From assembly GCF_004339245.1 (NCBI RefSeq), contig NZ_SMGG01000004.1, positions 62,001 through 126,000 on the forward strand: 64,000 bases of DNA, written 5' to 3'. Shown here one piece after another: positions 8,774-16,976 of the stretch (position 1 is its first letter; each line of letters begins with the position of its first letter). The notes under the pieces were generated by a model that was not told where the DNA came from, made no database searches, and saw nothing but the letters and a program-made list of their open reading frames with translations. Source of the DNA: Seleniivibrio woodruffii. Lineage in GTDB: Bacteria; Chrysiogenota; Deferribacteres; Deferribacterales; Geovibrionaceae. The position numbers were made by a program, and so were the translations under genes.

Positions 8774-9160
8774 TCTGATTTTCAGATTAAATTATTAGGT
8801 CTTCCATGCCGCCGCCTGTTTTTATAATGCTGTCTGTTTTTTCTGCGTAACAAAGTAATGTTGAATGCTGAAAGTCCCTCTGGGAGCGGCTGTCAGGATT
8901 GAAGTGCCTCTGATGAAGATATTTCCGAAATTGGTTTTCAGGTGTGTTTTTCAGTTTGTTTGTCTGCGGAAATATCCTCACGACGAATGCTTTATGTTTA
9001 AGAATTACCATATCTGATTTTTTAGCAGTTTTTTACCTGTTTATGAGCCGCTCATGGAGGATGATCGTATTTCTAAGTGACTGATTTTGAATATAAATTT
9101 GTCAGGTTAGATAAATTGCCCCATTTTCTTTTAACTGAGCCTTATTTTGAGCTTACAGAG

Positions 9161-10222
9161 TTACTTTGTCAGGTGGTTGAGCCATGCCTGAGAGAGTCCT
9201 TGCTGTCTGAGAAAAAGCCTGTAGCCGTAAGCAGTTTTGTTCAGTATGCCATATCTGGCCGGGAAGTATACCGCAGTGCCTTCGAGGGATGACCCTTTTG
9301 AGAAATACTCAATGAATGTGTCCTGATAGTTAACATTTATCTGCCTGAGAACTGCTGTGAGATCACCGTTTATTCCGAACAGGGTAACGGGGTTTTCGGG
9401 CAGTCTGTTATGCATTCTGACAGTGAGTTTTCTTAAACTGTCATAAAATAGACCTGCTGTTCTGTTAAGCTCCTCGCCGGTCTTGGTAATGAAAACGGTG
9501 AGGGGTTGTGTAGTGTCCTTATAGGAGACTCTGTAGCCTTTCAGATAAGCCCTTGCGGCATATTTTGGCGAAACTTTATGATGTTTTTGAAAATAGTTTA
9601 TGAACACAGTAAAATCGTTTCCCGCAGCTGGAAGAGTGGTGGATGCGGATACTATGTAGTCGGCGGTTCCGTTTAGAACGAGCAATGATTCCAGACTGCC
9701 AAGATAGCACATATCAAGCCCCAGCACATCAGGCTCAATGCCTTTCAGTGCCTGCTGAATATGAAGAGCGTTCAGAGAGCCGGATCTGCTCATGTAGGGA
9801 GGCATCCCGTGAGCTGTTATTGAGTAGAAATACCTGTCTGATCTGTAGTTTGCCTTAACATATGAAAAGAATTTTTTAATGGTTTCCGTACTGTAGGTTT
9901 CCGTTCCGAGGTCAGGGATATCTATGAATCCCTTGCAGTCGGAAACGTATGTCATGTCTTTAAGGTTTGATTTGTCGGCAGTTGTTTTCTGTCTGTCGTG
10001 GAGGAAAACTATATTGACGTTTTTAAGGTCAGGGTCTGCGCATATCTCTTTGACGTTGGCCTGCTGTTCTTTGTAAAAGTGTTCGCCGTCCGCCAGATAG
10101 AAAGCCAGAGTCCAGCTTTCGGATGCGAAGGCTGGCAGAAGAGAGACGGAAAGCAGTAACAGAAGTATAGAGAGCCTAATCTGCGTCCCCCTGAATATGG
10201 GAGGTTTCGGTTTTGTGTTCAT
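9161..10222 (-). CDS. Secreted clostripain-family (C11) cysteine peptidase
   Basis: The 353-residue protein has a hydrophobic signal near residues 17-35 ('LSILLLLLSVSLLPAFASES') and then a caspase-like fold of MEROPS family C11. 'WTLAFYLADGEH' is the usual first strand, the catalytic histidine is in 'FYSITAHGMPPY', and the catalytic cysteine is in 'VLGLDMCYLGSLESL', which matches the D-x-C-x-x-G pattern of the family. C11 enzymes cut after basic residues; the natural substrate here is unknown. The ATG at 10222 lacks a clear ribosome site and overlaps the upstream gene by 47 bp; the true start may be a non-ATG codon just before the signal peptide, near 10180. It probably shares a transcript with the membrane protein gene upstream. 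Confidence 0.82.
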   Translation of the reverse strand: MNTKPKPPIFRGTQIRLSILLLLLSVSLLPAFASESWTLAFYLADGEHFYKEQQANVKEICADPDLKNVNIVFLHDRQKTTADKSNLKDMTYVSDCKGFIDIPDLGTETYSTETIKKFFSYVKANYRSDRYFYSITAHGMPPYMSRSGSLNALHIQQALKGIEPDVLGLDMCYLGSLESLLVLNGTADYIVSASTTLPAAGNDFTVFINYFQKHHKVSPKYAARAYLKGYRVSYKDTTQPLTVFITKTGEELNRTAGLFYDSLRKLTVRMHNRLPENPVTLFGINGDLTAVLRQINVNYQDTFIEYFSKGSSLEGTAVYFPARYGILNKTAYGYRLFLRQQGLSQAWLNHLTK

Positions 10223-10595
10223 CCAATGCGTTGTGGCCGACGGCTGTCATAAGCATTGCAACACACAGAAGGAATATCTTCAGATATACCAGATTTTTAA
10301 AGTTATTAGCCCTCAGTTTTTTAATTCTGAGCGCCAGCCCCGCTATTGCAGTGAAAGCTACGAGGATAAGTCCGCCCAGCAGCAGCAGGGGGCGTTTGTC
10401 CGTTGTGAAAAGGTGAGCCATCAGAACGGCCAGAAGCACGGGCGTGAGATAGAAATGGAGCTGGATCAGAAGAGGGCGCCTGACCTTTACAATATCCTTT
10501 ATTGCGGCAAACTGGAATGCCGCCATTCCCAGAACTACCAGCGCAACTATTATAGTAACGGCGAAGGAACCTGTCAGTTCATGCAGCTCTTTCAT
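10176..10595 (-). CDS. Small four-helix membrane protein, unrecognised
   Basis: I do not recognise this 139-residue protein. It has four predicted membrane helices, starting with 'FAVTIIVALVVLGMAAFQF' and ending with 'IFLLCVAMLMTAVGHNAL'. Histidines occur at the helix ends (QLHFYL, LMAHLF, VGHNALDEH), which would suit haem or metal binding as in small cytochrome b-like proteins, but this is conjecture. AAGGTGA precedes the ATG by 4 bp. It lies 9 bp after pyruvate kinase and overlaps the start of the C11 peptidase gene, so the three are probably co-transcribed. Confidence 0.7.
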   Translation of the reverse strand: MKELHELTGSFAVTIIVALVVLGMAAFQFAAIKDIVKVRRPLLIQLHFYLTPVLLAVLMAHLFTTDKRPLLLLGGLILVAFTAIAGLALRIKKLRANNFKNLVYLKIFLLCVAMLMTAVGHNALDEHKTETSHIQGDAD

Positions 10596-10603
10596 ATGTC
10601 ACC

Positions 10604-12010
10604 TTATATTTCGAACACCTTCACTATGTTTGTTGAACCTCTGACACCAAGGGGTGTTCCGGCGGTGATTATTATTCTGTCGCCGGACTTTGCCAGCCCT
10701 TTTGAAACGGCAAATTCTGCCGCATTGGCGAAAAGTTCGTCAAGGTCTGCAAATTTTCCGCAATGACCGGGTGTAACTCCCCAGAACATGTTCAGCTTGC
10801 TGTATGTGCTGTCGTTGGGAGTCAGGCCGAGGATGGGGCAGACAGGGCGGAAACGGGACACGGACGCAACCGTGAAGCCGGATTCGGTATAGGCTACGAT
10901 GGCCTTGGCATCAAGGTCTTTCGCAAGCCAGCTTGCGGAACGTCCCACAGCCCAGGAAACTGACTTGGTGTGCGTTTCTGAGCTTGATATATCGAAGTCG
11001 TTGTTTATGTGGCTTTCGGTGGCATTGGCCAGCCTGTTCATAACGTTCACCGCCTCAACGGGATATTCTCCCGATGCGGTCTCTTCGGAGAGCATTATGC
11101 CGCATGTGCCGTCGAACATGGCGTTTGCCACGTCCGTACATTCCGCACGGGTGGGCTGGAAGCTGCTCACCATGCTCTTGAGCATCTGGGTGGCGGTTAT
11201 GGTTATTTTGCCCTCTTTGCGGGCTTTTCTGATTATCTGTTTCTGGATTACCGGAACTTCATAAAGGGGCATTTCCACGCCGAGGTCGCCTCTGGCAACC
11301 ATTATGCCGTCAACCATGGGGAGTATCTCGTCAAGGTTGTGGACAGCCTGAGGTTTTTCTATTTTTGCAATCAGCAGGGGCTGATGGTCGTGTTTTGATA
11401 TCAGCGAACGTATTTTAACGAGGTCGGCGGCACTTCGCACAAACGACAGAGCCACTGCATCCACTCCCTTCTCTATGCCGAAGATGAGGTCGGCACGGTC
11501 TTTCTCGGTGAAGGCCACTATGCTGAGGTTCGTTGAGGGCATGTTAACGCCCTTTTTGGTGAATGCTCTGCCTCCGACGATTATTCGGCAGATGACTTTG
11601 TGCCCGTCGATGCCCTCCACCTTAAGCTCCATTGTTCCGTCAGCCAGAAGAACCCTGTCGCCGATGTTCAGGTCTTCGGCCAGATTGGGATACTGAACGG
11701 GCAGTGCGCCGTCCTGTGCAAACTCTTCGGAAGCGAGCACACAGGTTTCGTCCGCCTTAAGAAGCACTCCCTCCTCTGGAAGTATTCCGAGGCGTATCTT
11801 GGGGCCGCAGAGATCCTGAAGGATGGTTACTGCCGCACCTTTTTTGGCGGAAAGCTCTCTGATGGTGTTTATCATCTCTCCGTGGGATTCGTGGGTTCCG
11901 TGTGAAAAATTCAGGCGGGCGACGTTCATTCCCGCATCTATGAGTTTTGAAAGGGTCTCCCTGTCACAGGAAGAGGGACCTATGGTTGCCACAATTTTGG
12001 TTCGTCTCAC
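10604..12010 (-). CDS. pyk: Pyruvate kinase
   Basis: The 468-residue enzyme transfers phosphate from phosphoenolpyruvate to ADP in glycolysis. It starts with the typical 'RRTKIVATIGPSS', followed by 'MNVARLNFSHGTHESH', the metal-binding 'LIAKIEKPQAVHNL', 'DGIMVARGDLGVEMP' and 'ITATQMLKSMV...PTRAECTDVANAMFDGTCGIMLSEETA'. The C-terminal allosteric domain ends in 'GVRGSTNIVKVFEI'. I choose the GTG at 12010 because GGAGGA lies 8 bp upstream; the in-frame TTG at 12025 would put that ribosome site inside the gene. In ATTERPT-type enzymes the motif reads similarly; here it is SSFQPTRAE. It begins a likely three-gene operon. Confidence 0.97.
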   Translation of the reverse strand: MRRTKIVATIGPSSCDRETLSKLIDAGMNVARLNFSHGTHESHGEMINTIRELSAKKGAAVTILQDLCGPKIRLGILPEEGVLLKADETCVLASEEFAQDGALPVQYPNLAEDLNIGDRVLLADGTMELKVEGIDGHKVICRIIVGGRAFTKKGVNMPSTNLSIVAFTEKDRADLIFGIEKGVDAVALSFVRSAADLVKIRSLISKHDHQPLLIAKIEKPQAVHNLDEILPMVDGIMVARGDLGVEMPLYEVPVIQKQIIRKARKEGKITITATQMLKSMVSSFQPTRAECTDVANAMFDGTCGIMLSEETASGEYPVEAVNVMNRLANATESHINNDFDISSSETHTKSVSWAVGRSASWLAKDLDAKAIVAYTESGFTVASVSRFRPVCPILGLTPNDSTYSKLNMFWGVTPGHCGKFADLDELFANAAEFAVSKGLAKSGDRIIITAGTPLGVRGSTNIVKVFEI

Positions 12011-12068
12011 AATACGTTCCTCCAATCATTATACTAATAGCATAACGGAAGCGGCGGAATTTACAATC

Positions 12069-12803
12069 TTATTTATGCGAACATACGGGACACTGCGGAT
12101 TACGGTTCAGCTTCGGCATCACCGTACGCATTTTCATGAAATCGATGAACATCATACGGCCGTTCAACGGTTCGCCGTGGCCTGTTATTATTTTGATTAT
12201 CTCAACCGCCGCCAGACATCCTATGGTTCCGGAAACTGCGCCGAGCACTCCGAAGCCCAGCTCTTTCCAGTCCTTGTCGTCGGCGGGCATGTTGCAGGCG
12301 AGGCATGGGGTCTCATGGGGCATGACAGTGAAAAGGTATCCGTTCATGTCGTCCATTGCCGCCTCAATCATGGGTATACCTTTGTCAACACAGGCTTTGT
12401 TCAGCGAGAGACGTTCGGGGAAGTTGGGGCGGGCGGACATTGCTATGTCGCAGTGCTTTATCAGCTCAGGAGTGTTTTCGTCGTTCAGGCGGACGTTGTG
12501 CATCTCCAGTTTCAGATCGGGGTTTATCTTCATCAGGTTTTCATAGGCGATGTCGACCCTTGGCTCGCCCACACGGTTTATGTCCATGAGCAGCTGACGG
12601 TTCATGTTGGTTTCGGTGAGGTTTCCGTAGTGTGAGATTACCAGCCGGCCTATGCCAGCAGAGGCGAGATACGCCGCCGTTGCGCCGCCAAGCCCGCCGA
12701 TTCCGCCCACGAAAACTGAGGCGTTTTTCAGCTTCTCCTGCTTCTCCGGCGTGAAATCCTTCATCATCATCTGGCGTCTGTAGCGTTCGTTGTAGTCGTG
12801 CAT
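12069..12803 (-). CDS. E1-like adenylating enzyme, ThiF/MoeB/HesA family
   Basis: This 244-residue protein adenylates the C-terminus of a small sulfur carrier of the ThiS/MoaD type. 'RYRRQMMMKDFTPEKQEKL' and the ATP-binding 'VFVGGIGGLGGATAAYLASAGIG' are typical of the family, as is the arginine in 'NMNRQLL'. Two zinc-binding pairs, CLAC near residue 165 and CPVC at the C-terminus, are intact. There is no rhodanese domain. The start at 12803 has GGAGG 6 bp upstream; a frame extension to 12839 is not needed. No carrier-protein gene is beside it, so whether it serves thiamine or molybdenum cofactor synthesis cannot be decided. Confidence 0.87.
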   Translation of the reverse strand: MHDYNERYRRQMMMKDFTPEKQEKLKNASVFVGGIGGLGGATAAYLASAGIGRLVISHYGNLTETNMNRQLLMDINRVGEPRVDIAYENLMKINPDLKLEMHNVRLNDENTPELIKHCDIAMSARPNFPERLSLNKACVDKGIPMIEAAMDDMNGYLFTVMPHETPCLACNMPADDKDWKELGFGVLGAVSGTIGCLAAVEIIKIITGHGEPLNGRMMFIDFMKMRTVMPKLNRNPQCPVCSHK

Positions 12804-12913
12804 GTCATCTCCTCCCGATTGGGCTAAGTGTATTATCATGCAGTCTTTATGGCAAGCGGGAATAACGGGGGAGGATTGTATTTTGCTATCACTCCGGCAT
12901 GGTGAATGGTTTT

Positions 12914-13001
12914 GGCTTACTCTGCCTGAGCGGCAGTGAACTTTGAAAGCGGTCTGGTGATTTCATGAAGTTTTTTCTAAGCTGCCTATACGGCAGTGAA
13001 C
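12914..13001 (-). CRISPR. One-spacer CRISPR array downstream of cas6f
   Basis: Two 28-bp type I-F repeats flank one 32-bp spacer (12942-12973). Read on the minus strand, the first repeat (13001 to 12974) differs from the main-array repeat in one loop base (GTATA instead of GCATA) and keeps the 8-nt handle CTTAGAAA. The second (12941 to 12914) keeps GTTCA, the CTGCC/GGCAG stem and a GCTCA loop but its 3' handle is eroded to AGTAAGCC. This is what is needed to make one crRNA: the first repeat supplies the 5' handle and the second only the Cas6f cut site. It has its own promoter-like sequence (13014-13022) and lies beyond the cas operon terminator. Confidence 0.9.
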
Positions 13002-13013
13002 TGGAACCATTTT

Positions 13014-13022
13014 ATTATAACA
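13014..13022 (-). promoter_or_regulatory. Extended -10 promoter of the one-spacer array
   Basis: On the minus strand the sequence TGTTATAAT is a perfect extended -10 element. Its last base is 12 bp before the first repeat, so the transcript would start about 5 nt before the repeat. No good -35 is seen, which extended -10 promoters do not require. Confidence 0.6.
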
Positions 13023-13056
13023 TATTCTCAACGAAGAAAAAGCTACGACATTACAT

Positions 13057-13107
13057 ATAAAAACCCTTTTGTACAGCCGTTTTAAAAACTACTGATACAA
13101 AAGGGTT
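13057..13107 (-). terminator. Terminator at the end of the cas8f-cas6f operon
   Basis: A perfect 12-bp stem (AACCCTTTTGTA at 13062-13073 and TACAAAAGGGTT at 13096-13107) with a 22-base loop ends, on the minus strand, in TTTTTATAT. It lies 22 bp after the cas6f stop. The plus side also has a T-run, so it may work both ways. Confidence 0.75.
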
Positions 13108-13129
13108 ATTTTTTGAGGACTAAAAAAGG

Positions 13130-13681
13130 TCAGAATTTGGGTACTGTGGCCTTTGTGCTGAGTCCGTATGTGCTGAACTCTCCGGCTGTGCCTGCTGTCT
13201 GCTCGGATTGCCTTATGAATAGCCTGAATTTCTGTCCCGTGCTTCTGCTGTTCAGTATGATAAACGGAAGATCCAGAAATTTAGCCTTGCTGTCCGGTAT
13301 TTTTTCTTTTGCCTGTTCTTCTGTCAGCCCAAGACATTTCATGCTTCTTCTGCGCAGCCTTTCCGGGCTGCTTTTTGCCTGAACTCTGCTGACAAGCAGA
13401 TATCCTGTTTTTTCAGGGATTTTTTTAATTCTGCCCACCAAGGCGTAATCCTGCATCACTTTAACAAATCTGTGTTCAAGAACATCCTGAAGTGGGTCAA
13501 GTTCCCCGTGGAGCCTGAGTACTGTGCCGAGGTTTTTGTCGGCTTCGGGAAAACTTATCCCGACATCGTTTCTTTTTTGTTCGGCCAGAACCAGATGTAG
13601 CTTTTCATACAGCATATTCAGAACCACTTGCGGCGCAATCTCCGGATTCGGCTGAATTTTTATATCAGTATAATACTGCAT
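13130..13681 (-). CDS. cas6f: Cas6f (Csy4) crRNA endoribonuclease
   Basis: The 183-residue protein cuts the CRISPR transcript at the base of each repeat hairpin and stays bound to the 3' end of the crRNA. 'MQYYTDIKIQPNPEI' is the usual Csy4 start, and the histidine of 'YEKLHLVLAEQ' near residue 29 fits the catalytic histidine. An arginine-rich helix, 'SPERLRRRSMK' near residue 110, would lie in the major groove of the hairpin. The C-terminus 'STYGLSTKATVPKF' resembles the family ending YGLS..TVP.F. The start codon follows cas7f by 3 bp, with AAGGA inside the end of cas7f. It is the last gene before the terminator. Confidence 0.95.
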   Translation of the reverse strand: MQYYTDIKIQPNPEIAPQVVLNMLYEKLHLVLAEQKRNDVGISFPEADKNLGTVLRLHGELDPLQDVLEHRFVKVMQDYALVGRIKKIPEKTGYLLVSRVQAKSSPERLRRRSMKCLGLTEEQAKEKIPDSKAKFLDLPFIILNSRSTGQKFRLFIRQSEQTAGTAGEFSTYGLSTKATVPKF

Positions 13682-13684
13682 GGC

Positions 13685-14707
13685 TTAATCCTTTTCGGCT
13701 TCGCCGAATACACCGCCACGGACAAAGATAGCCATTACAAAGTGCTGGTTTTCCGCTGAAGGTTTTTTATCTTTCAGCATCCAGTTGTCCAGAAGGTTAT
13801 AAAAATCTGTTTTGTCTTTCGGCTGGCGATATGCGCACCCCAGTGATGTCACAGAGCCATAGGGCTCAACGGCGATGGGCATTTCCGCCAGATCGTCGTA
13901 CCATGTATCTATAGTGCGGATGGCGTTTCCGACTTTTTGGGAATGCAGCCCTGCTGCACCGCTGACTTCATAAAGCGTTCTGCTTTTTTTACCTTTCCCG
14001 CTGCCTCCGTCCAGAATGAGTTCCTGAGAGGGGAATACCTCCTGACCTTTGCCGAGCCTTGCGAAGGCTGTCACATCGAAGATTACGAATGAACTGCCTG
14101 CCAGACCATCAGCGATTGCATCTCCCAGTTCTGATACTTTTTTGTCGGTTTTGCTGAAATCGCTCAAAGGATACTCGAACCCGTCAAATGTCCAGCTTTT
14201 TTCAGTTTTCCCTGCTGATACCCTGTTTACAACAACTTCGACCTGTTCTGCTCCGACCCTGTTTCTCCAGAGGAAGCGGCCGTTTGCGATGTTGTATGCA
14301 TATCTGTCAGCAAGGATTTTGAATCCGAACTCTGCCTTATATGCTTCAACAGTGGCTTTCAGTTTCTCCTGATATTCCGCAAGGTTACAGGCGGAGGGCG
14401 TGCCTATGCCGCTGAGGACTTTCAGAGAAAATCTTACGCAAAGTGTGTCCGCATCCGAGGGGAGGGCGGCCACATCAACTGTCTGGAGGTTTGCCGACTC
14501 AATTTTTGCATTGAATTTTGCAGGATCATCCTCTTTAGCTTTCATTCTGTTTGAGATTGTTCCTCTGACTGACTTTTGTTTCAGCTCGATCTGAGGCCAT
14601 GTGCCGTAATTTGCTTTGTCGTCCCATTTTCCGCCGTAAAAAAGGGCGTCCGATACATCGATTTTGCGTTCGAAAGCGAGCACTGATGCGTTTTTAGATA
14701 AAGCCAT
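13685..14707 (-). CDS. cas7f: Cas7f (Csy3), Cascade backbone subunit
   Basis: Several copies of this 340-residue protein coat the crRNA guide in type I-F Cascade. The N-terminus 'ASVLAFERKIDVSDALFYGG' and the segment 'YAYNIANGRFLWRNRVGA' are hallmarks of Csy3. 'HFVMAIFVRGGVFGEAEKD' near the end also fits. The length matches the family. AAGGAG lies 7 bp before the ATG. It sits between cas5f and cas6f in the standard I-F order. Nothing points to a truncated or transposon-associated variant. Confidence 0.96.
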   Translation of the reverse strand: MALSKNASVLAFERKIDVSDALFYGGKWDDKANYGTWPQIELKQKSVRGTISNRMKAKEDDPAKFNAKIESANLQTVDVAALPSDADTLCVRFSLKVLSGIGTPSACNLAEYQEKLKATVEAYKAEFGFKILADRYAYNIANGRFLWRNRVGAEQVEVVVNRVSAGKTEKSWTFDGFEYPLSDFSKTDKKVSELGDAIADGLAGSSFVIFDVTAFARLGKGQEVFPSQELILDGGSGKGKKSRTLYEVSGAAGLHSQKVGNAIRTIDTWYDDLAEMPIAVEPYGSVTSLGCAYRQPKDKTDFYNLLDNWMLKDKKPSAENQHFVMAIFVRGGVFGEAEKD

Positions 14708-14718
14708 TGTATTTCTCC

Positions 14719-15609
14719 TTATTCGTAGATTTTTTTATGTTTGCAAGCGTATATGCCGTTTTTGGCATCTGAGGTGTAAAACCAGAGCAGTTCGTCCAGT
14801 CCTTTCAGTTTGGATGGGCTTTTCCATTGGCCCAGGGTGTAAATCGCCTCGGCAAACCGGAACGGAGTCTCTTTGTCCCTTGTGTTTGCAACCTCGCCGG
14901 GCTGATAGAGCGGTGAGATTCCTGCATAGCCCACAGGGATGGGCACAAGCCATCCGGAACCCTCACGGTATGTCTGCCATTCGCCCTTGCTGCCTTCGGT
15001 TTCGATGTAGCCATGTTTCATGGCGGACAGGTCGAAGAGGGCATCCAGAAGAGTTTTTTCTTCCGGCATGTTCTTGTGGTGTTCCATCAGCAGGTCGCTT
15101 CTGTCGGTCAGGGTGAAGCCGGGCAGAAGCTTTCTTGCCAGTTTTTTATAGGTTTTTCCGTCCTGTTCGGCGAATTTGTCCAGAGATATGACTTTTGCTC
15201 CGGAAACAGGCAGGATTGATCCTCCGGCAAGACGAAGAGTTTCGGCCAGAGTCGCTGTTTCGTCTGCGTCAGGTTTCCCGCCGTAAACGCCTATTATAAG
15301 GCTGACGGTGACGTGTGCTCTTCCTTCTTCAATGATTCCTGCGGTGCTTCCGTCACTCTCCAGAGGGTTTCTGGTCTGGCTGAACTTTTTTTCATAGCCC
15401 GACTGGTAGGCCTGCGGTTCGAACGAGTGGCTTATTATACCCACTCCGTCCAGAACGGTCTGATCGCCCAGCTTTCTGCTGAGTGCGTGAACGAACCCGC
15501 AGAATGCTGTTACGGATGGAAATCCCCATGTGAGGGGGCCCGAAACACAGTTAACGTTTATTACCCGCATACGGGGCAGAACGAGGAGATGGTCAGGTAT
15601 TTTATGCAT
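14719..15609 (-). CDS. cas5f: Cas5f (Csy2), Cascade 5'-handle subunit
   Basis: The 296-residue product binds the 5' handle of the crRNA together with Cas8f. 'LVLPRMRVINVNCVSGPLTWGFPSVTAFCGFVHAL' (residues about 8-42) is the recognisable Csy2 start, and 'WLVPIPVGYAGISPLY' near residue 225 is also typical. Its start overlaps the end of cas8f by 8 bp, with GAGGAG upstream, so translation is probably coupled. Eleven bases separate it from cas7f. Confidence 0.95.
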   Translation of the reverse strand: MHKIPDHLLVLPRMRVINVNCVSGPLTWGFPSVTAFCGFVHALSRKLGDQTVLDGVGIISHSFEPQAYQSGYEKKFSQTRNPLESDGSTAGIIEEGRAHVTVSLIIGVYGGKPDADETATLAETLRLAGGSILPVSGAKVISLDKFAEQDGKTYKKLARKLLPGFTLTDRSDLLMEHHKNMPEEKTLLDALFDLSAMKHGYIETEGSKGEWQTYREGSGWLVPIPVGYAGISPLYQPGEVANTRDKETPFRFAEAIYTLGQWKSPSKLKGLDELLWFYTSDAKNGIYACKHKKIYE

Positions 15610-16924
15610 AGCTGTGCTCCTCGATAAGCTCTTTCAGAACTTCTTCCGCTATATTTTTCCACTCCCTGAACTCGTTTTCTCCGACTTCCTTTTTTCCTTT
15701 GTGTATTTTGTATATTTCTTTGTTCAGCCACTTTGCAAAACTCTTTGCGACTTCCCTGCACCAGTATCCGTCCTTGTATAGCTGAAATCTTTCCGTGTCC
15801 TCTTCCGACGGGGGATCCAGCCACAGTTTTTCTGCGGAGTTCAGACGACATTTAGGGTCTTTGCTCCAGCCGGACTCAAACAGGGATGCCATTTCATAAA
15901 ATATAGTGATCAGCTCGTCTGCGATATTGCGGATAAGCTCCTCTCTTTCAAGTCTGATGTCGATGTTGTTATTTTCATGCCAAAGCAATCGGTTCAGCTG
16001 TGAAAGTGACTCTTTCACGTAGGTTCTTTGCCTGAACTGATAGGTGAATGCGGATGCGTTGTGAATCGGCGCAGCCTTTTTGCTGTCCCATTTTGGAGGC
16101 AGGGATGGCAGCAGAACGTTCGAACCGCCACGGACACTGTTCAACTGGCTGACGTTCTGCGGTTTGGTTCCGCCATATGCCACAACGGATGTGTGCGGAA
16201 ATTCTATATAACCGCTTTCGTGAGGCAGTCCTTTTTTTCTGGCCTCTTTTGCGGCTTTCGTTTCCTCAGAATAGCGGGCTGTTCTTACCTGCTCATGAAC
16301 ATAGTGAAACATAGAAGAGGGGAAAACAGGGCTTAACAGGTGATATGTGCCGTCCTCAAGTGGGAAGAACACCTGTTTCATAAGCGTGTGAGATGATGGG
16401 GAACTTATCTCTTTAACGGTCAGAAAACCGTCGATCCACTCGTTTGCCTCTTCTTTATTGTCTGACAGTGCGGCGATAATTTCAGGCGTTCGCTCTTCCA
16501 TGTGCAGCAGAATGGTTTTGCCTTCGTATTCCTGCCGGAGGAAGGAGAAGACATCCAGGGCGGCGGCATTGCCTGATACGTCCGGCTGAATATCCCGCAG
16601 AGTGTGTGTGCCGATGTAGGCTGTATCCGGTTTATCGGAATAATAGACCGGAGATGCTTTCGCTGATGAATGTGTGAATTTCGGGATGTGGGTGGCAACT
16701 TTTATCTGCGAGGCACGCTTTGCCGCAGAAGCCAGCCATTTTTCCCTGCTGTATTCATCCTTGAGTTTCTCGGCCTTTTCCTCCAGTTTTTGCAGGGCTT
16801 CTGGAGTGCTTTCCTTTTTCATCTGTTTTTCTATCTCTTCCAGCTTGGGTTTCAGTCGTTCACCGATGAACCATTCGATGAACTCCCGAAGTGTTCGTAT
16901 AACTTCATCTTCTTTTTGGGGCAT
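15602..16924 (-). CDS. cas8f: Cas8f (Csy1), Cascade large subunit
   Basis: This 440-residue subunit recognises the PAM and contacts the crRNA 5' end. It has a charged N-terminal helical part ('EEIEKQMKKESTPEALQKLEEKAEKLKDEYSREKWL') and family segments such as 'VYYSDKPDTAYIGTHTL', 'SSHTLMKQVFFPLEDGTYHLLSPVFPS' and 'PQNVSQLNSVRGGSNVLLPSLPP'. I use the ATG at 16924, which has GGAGG 8 bp upstream; the ATG at 16939 overlaps that site. It is the first gene of the effector operon, and the gap upstream (16925-17088) holds its promoter and the crRNA-like element described separately. Confidence 0.94.
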   Translation of the reverse strand: MPQKEDEVIRTLREFIEWFIGERLKPKLEEIEKQMKKESTPEALQKLEEKAEKLKDEYSREKWLASAAKRASQIKVATHIPKFTHSSAKASPVYYSDKPDTAYIGTHTLRDIQPDVSGNAAALDVFSFLRQEYEGKTILLHMEERTPEIIAALSDNKEEANEWIDGFLTVKEISSPSSHTLMKQVFFPLEDGTYHLLSPVFPSSMFHYVHEQVRTARYSEETKAAKEARKKGLPHESGYIEFPHTSVVAYGGTKPQNVSQLNSVRGGSNVLLPSLPPKWDSKKAAPIHNASAFTYQFRQRTYVKESLSQLNRLLWHENNNIDIRLEREELIRNIADELITIFYEMASLFESGWSKDPKCRLNSAEKLWLDPPSEEDTERFQLYKDGYWCREVAKSFAKWLNKEIYKIHKGKKEVGENEFREWKNIAEEVLKELIEEHSYA

Positions 16925-16976
16925 GCGTTGTACCTCCATTATGGACTATTACTGATTTTTACATATTATATTCTTA

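Larger units (their letters stand above)
8251..9160. other. 910-bp AT-rich non-coding gap upstream of the hydrogenase operon
   Basis: No gene here is convincing. The stretch is far richer in A and T than the genes on either side, with many stop codons in all frames up to about 8780. The first 100 bp should hold the hybO promoter and operator, and the far end lies beyond the stop of the C11 peptidase gene. Two structured sites inside it are listed separately (8347-8380 and 8754-8773). A 74-codon frame at 8787-9011 on the minus strand has no recognisable domain or good ribosome site. An undetected small RNA is possible. Confidence 0.6.

Noticed and set aside
8787-9011. A 74-codon frame in the gap upstream of the hydrogenase genes
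   Set aside because: It has no ribosome site, no recognisable domain and lies in AT-rich non-coding DNA.
12891-12944. Small plus-strand ORF running into the degenerate repeat, considered as a CreT-like toxin
   Set aside because: It has no ribosome site at a suitable distance and no rare-codon run, and its codons come partly from the repeat.
12942-12973. Possible self-target of the one-spacer array in the cas1 or main-array promoter
   Set aside because: Reading both strands of 21165-21384 and 13003-13061 for CC followed by the seed AAACT gave only matches of three bases.
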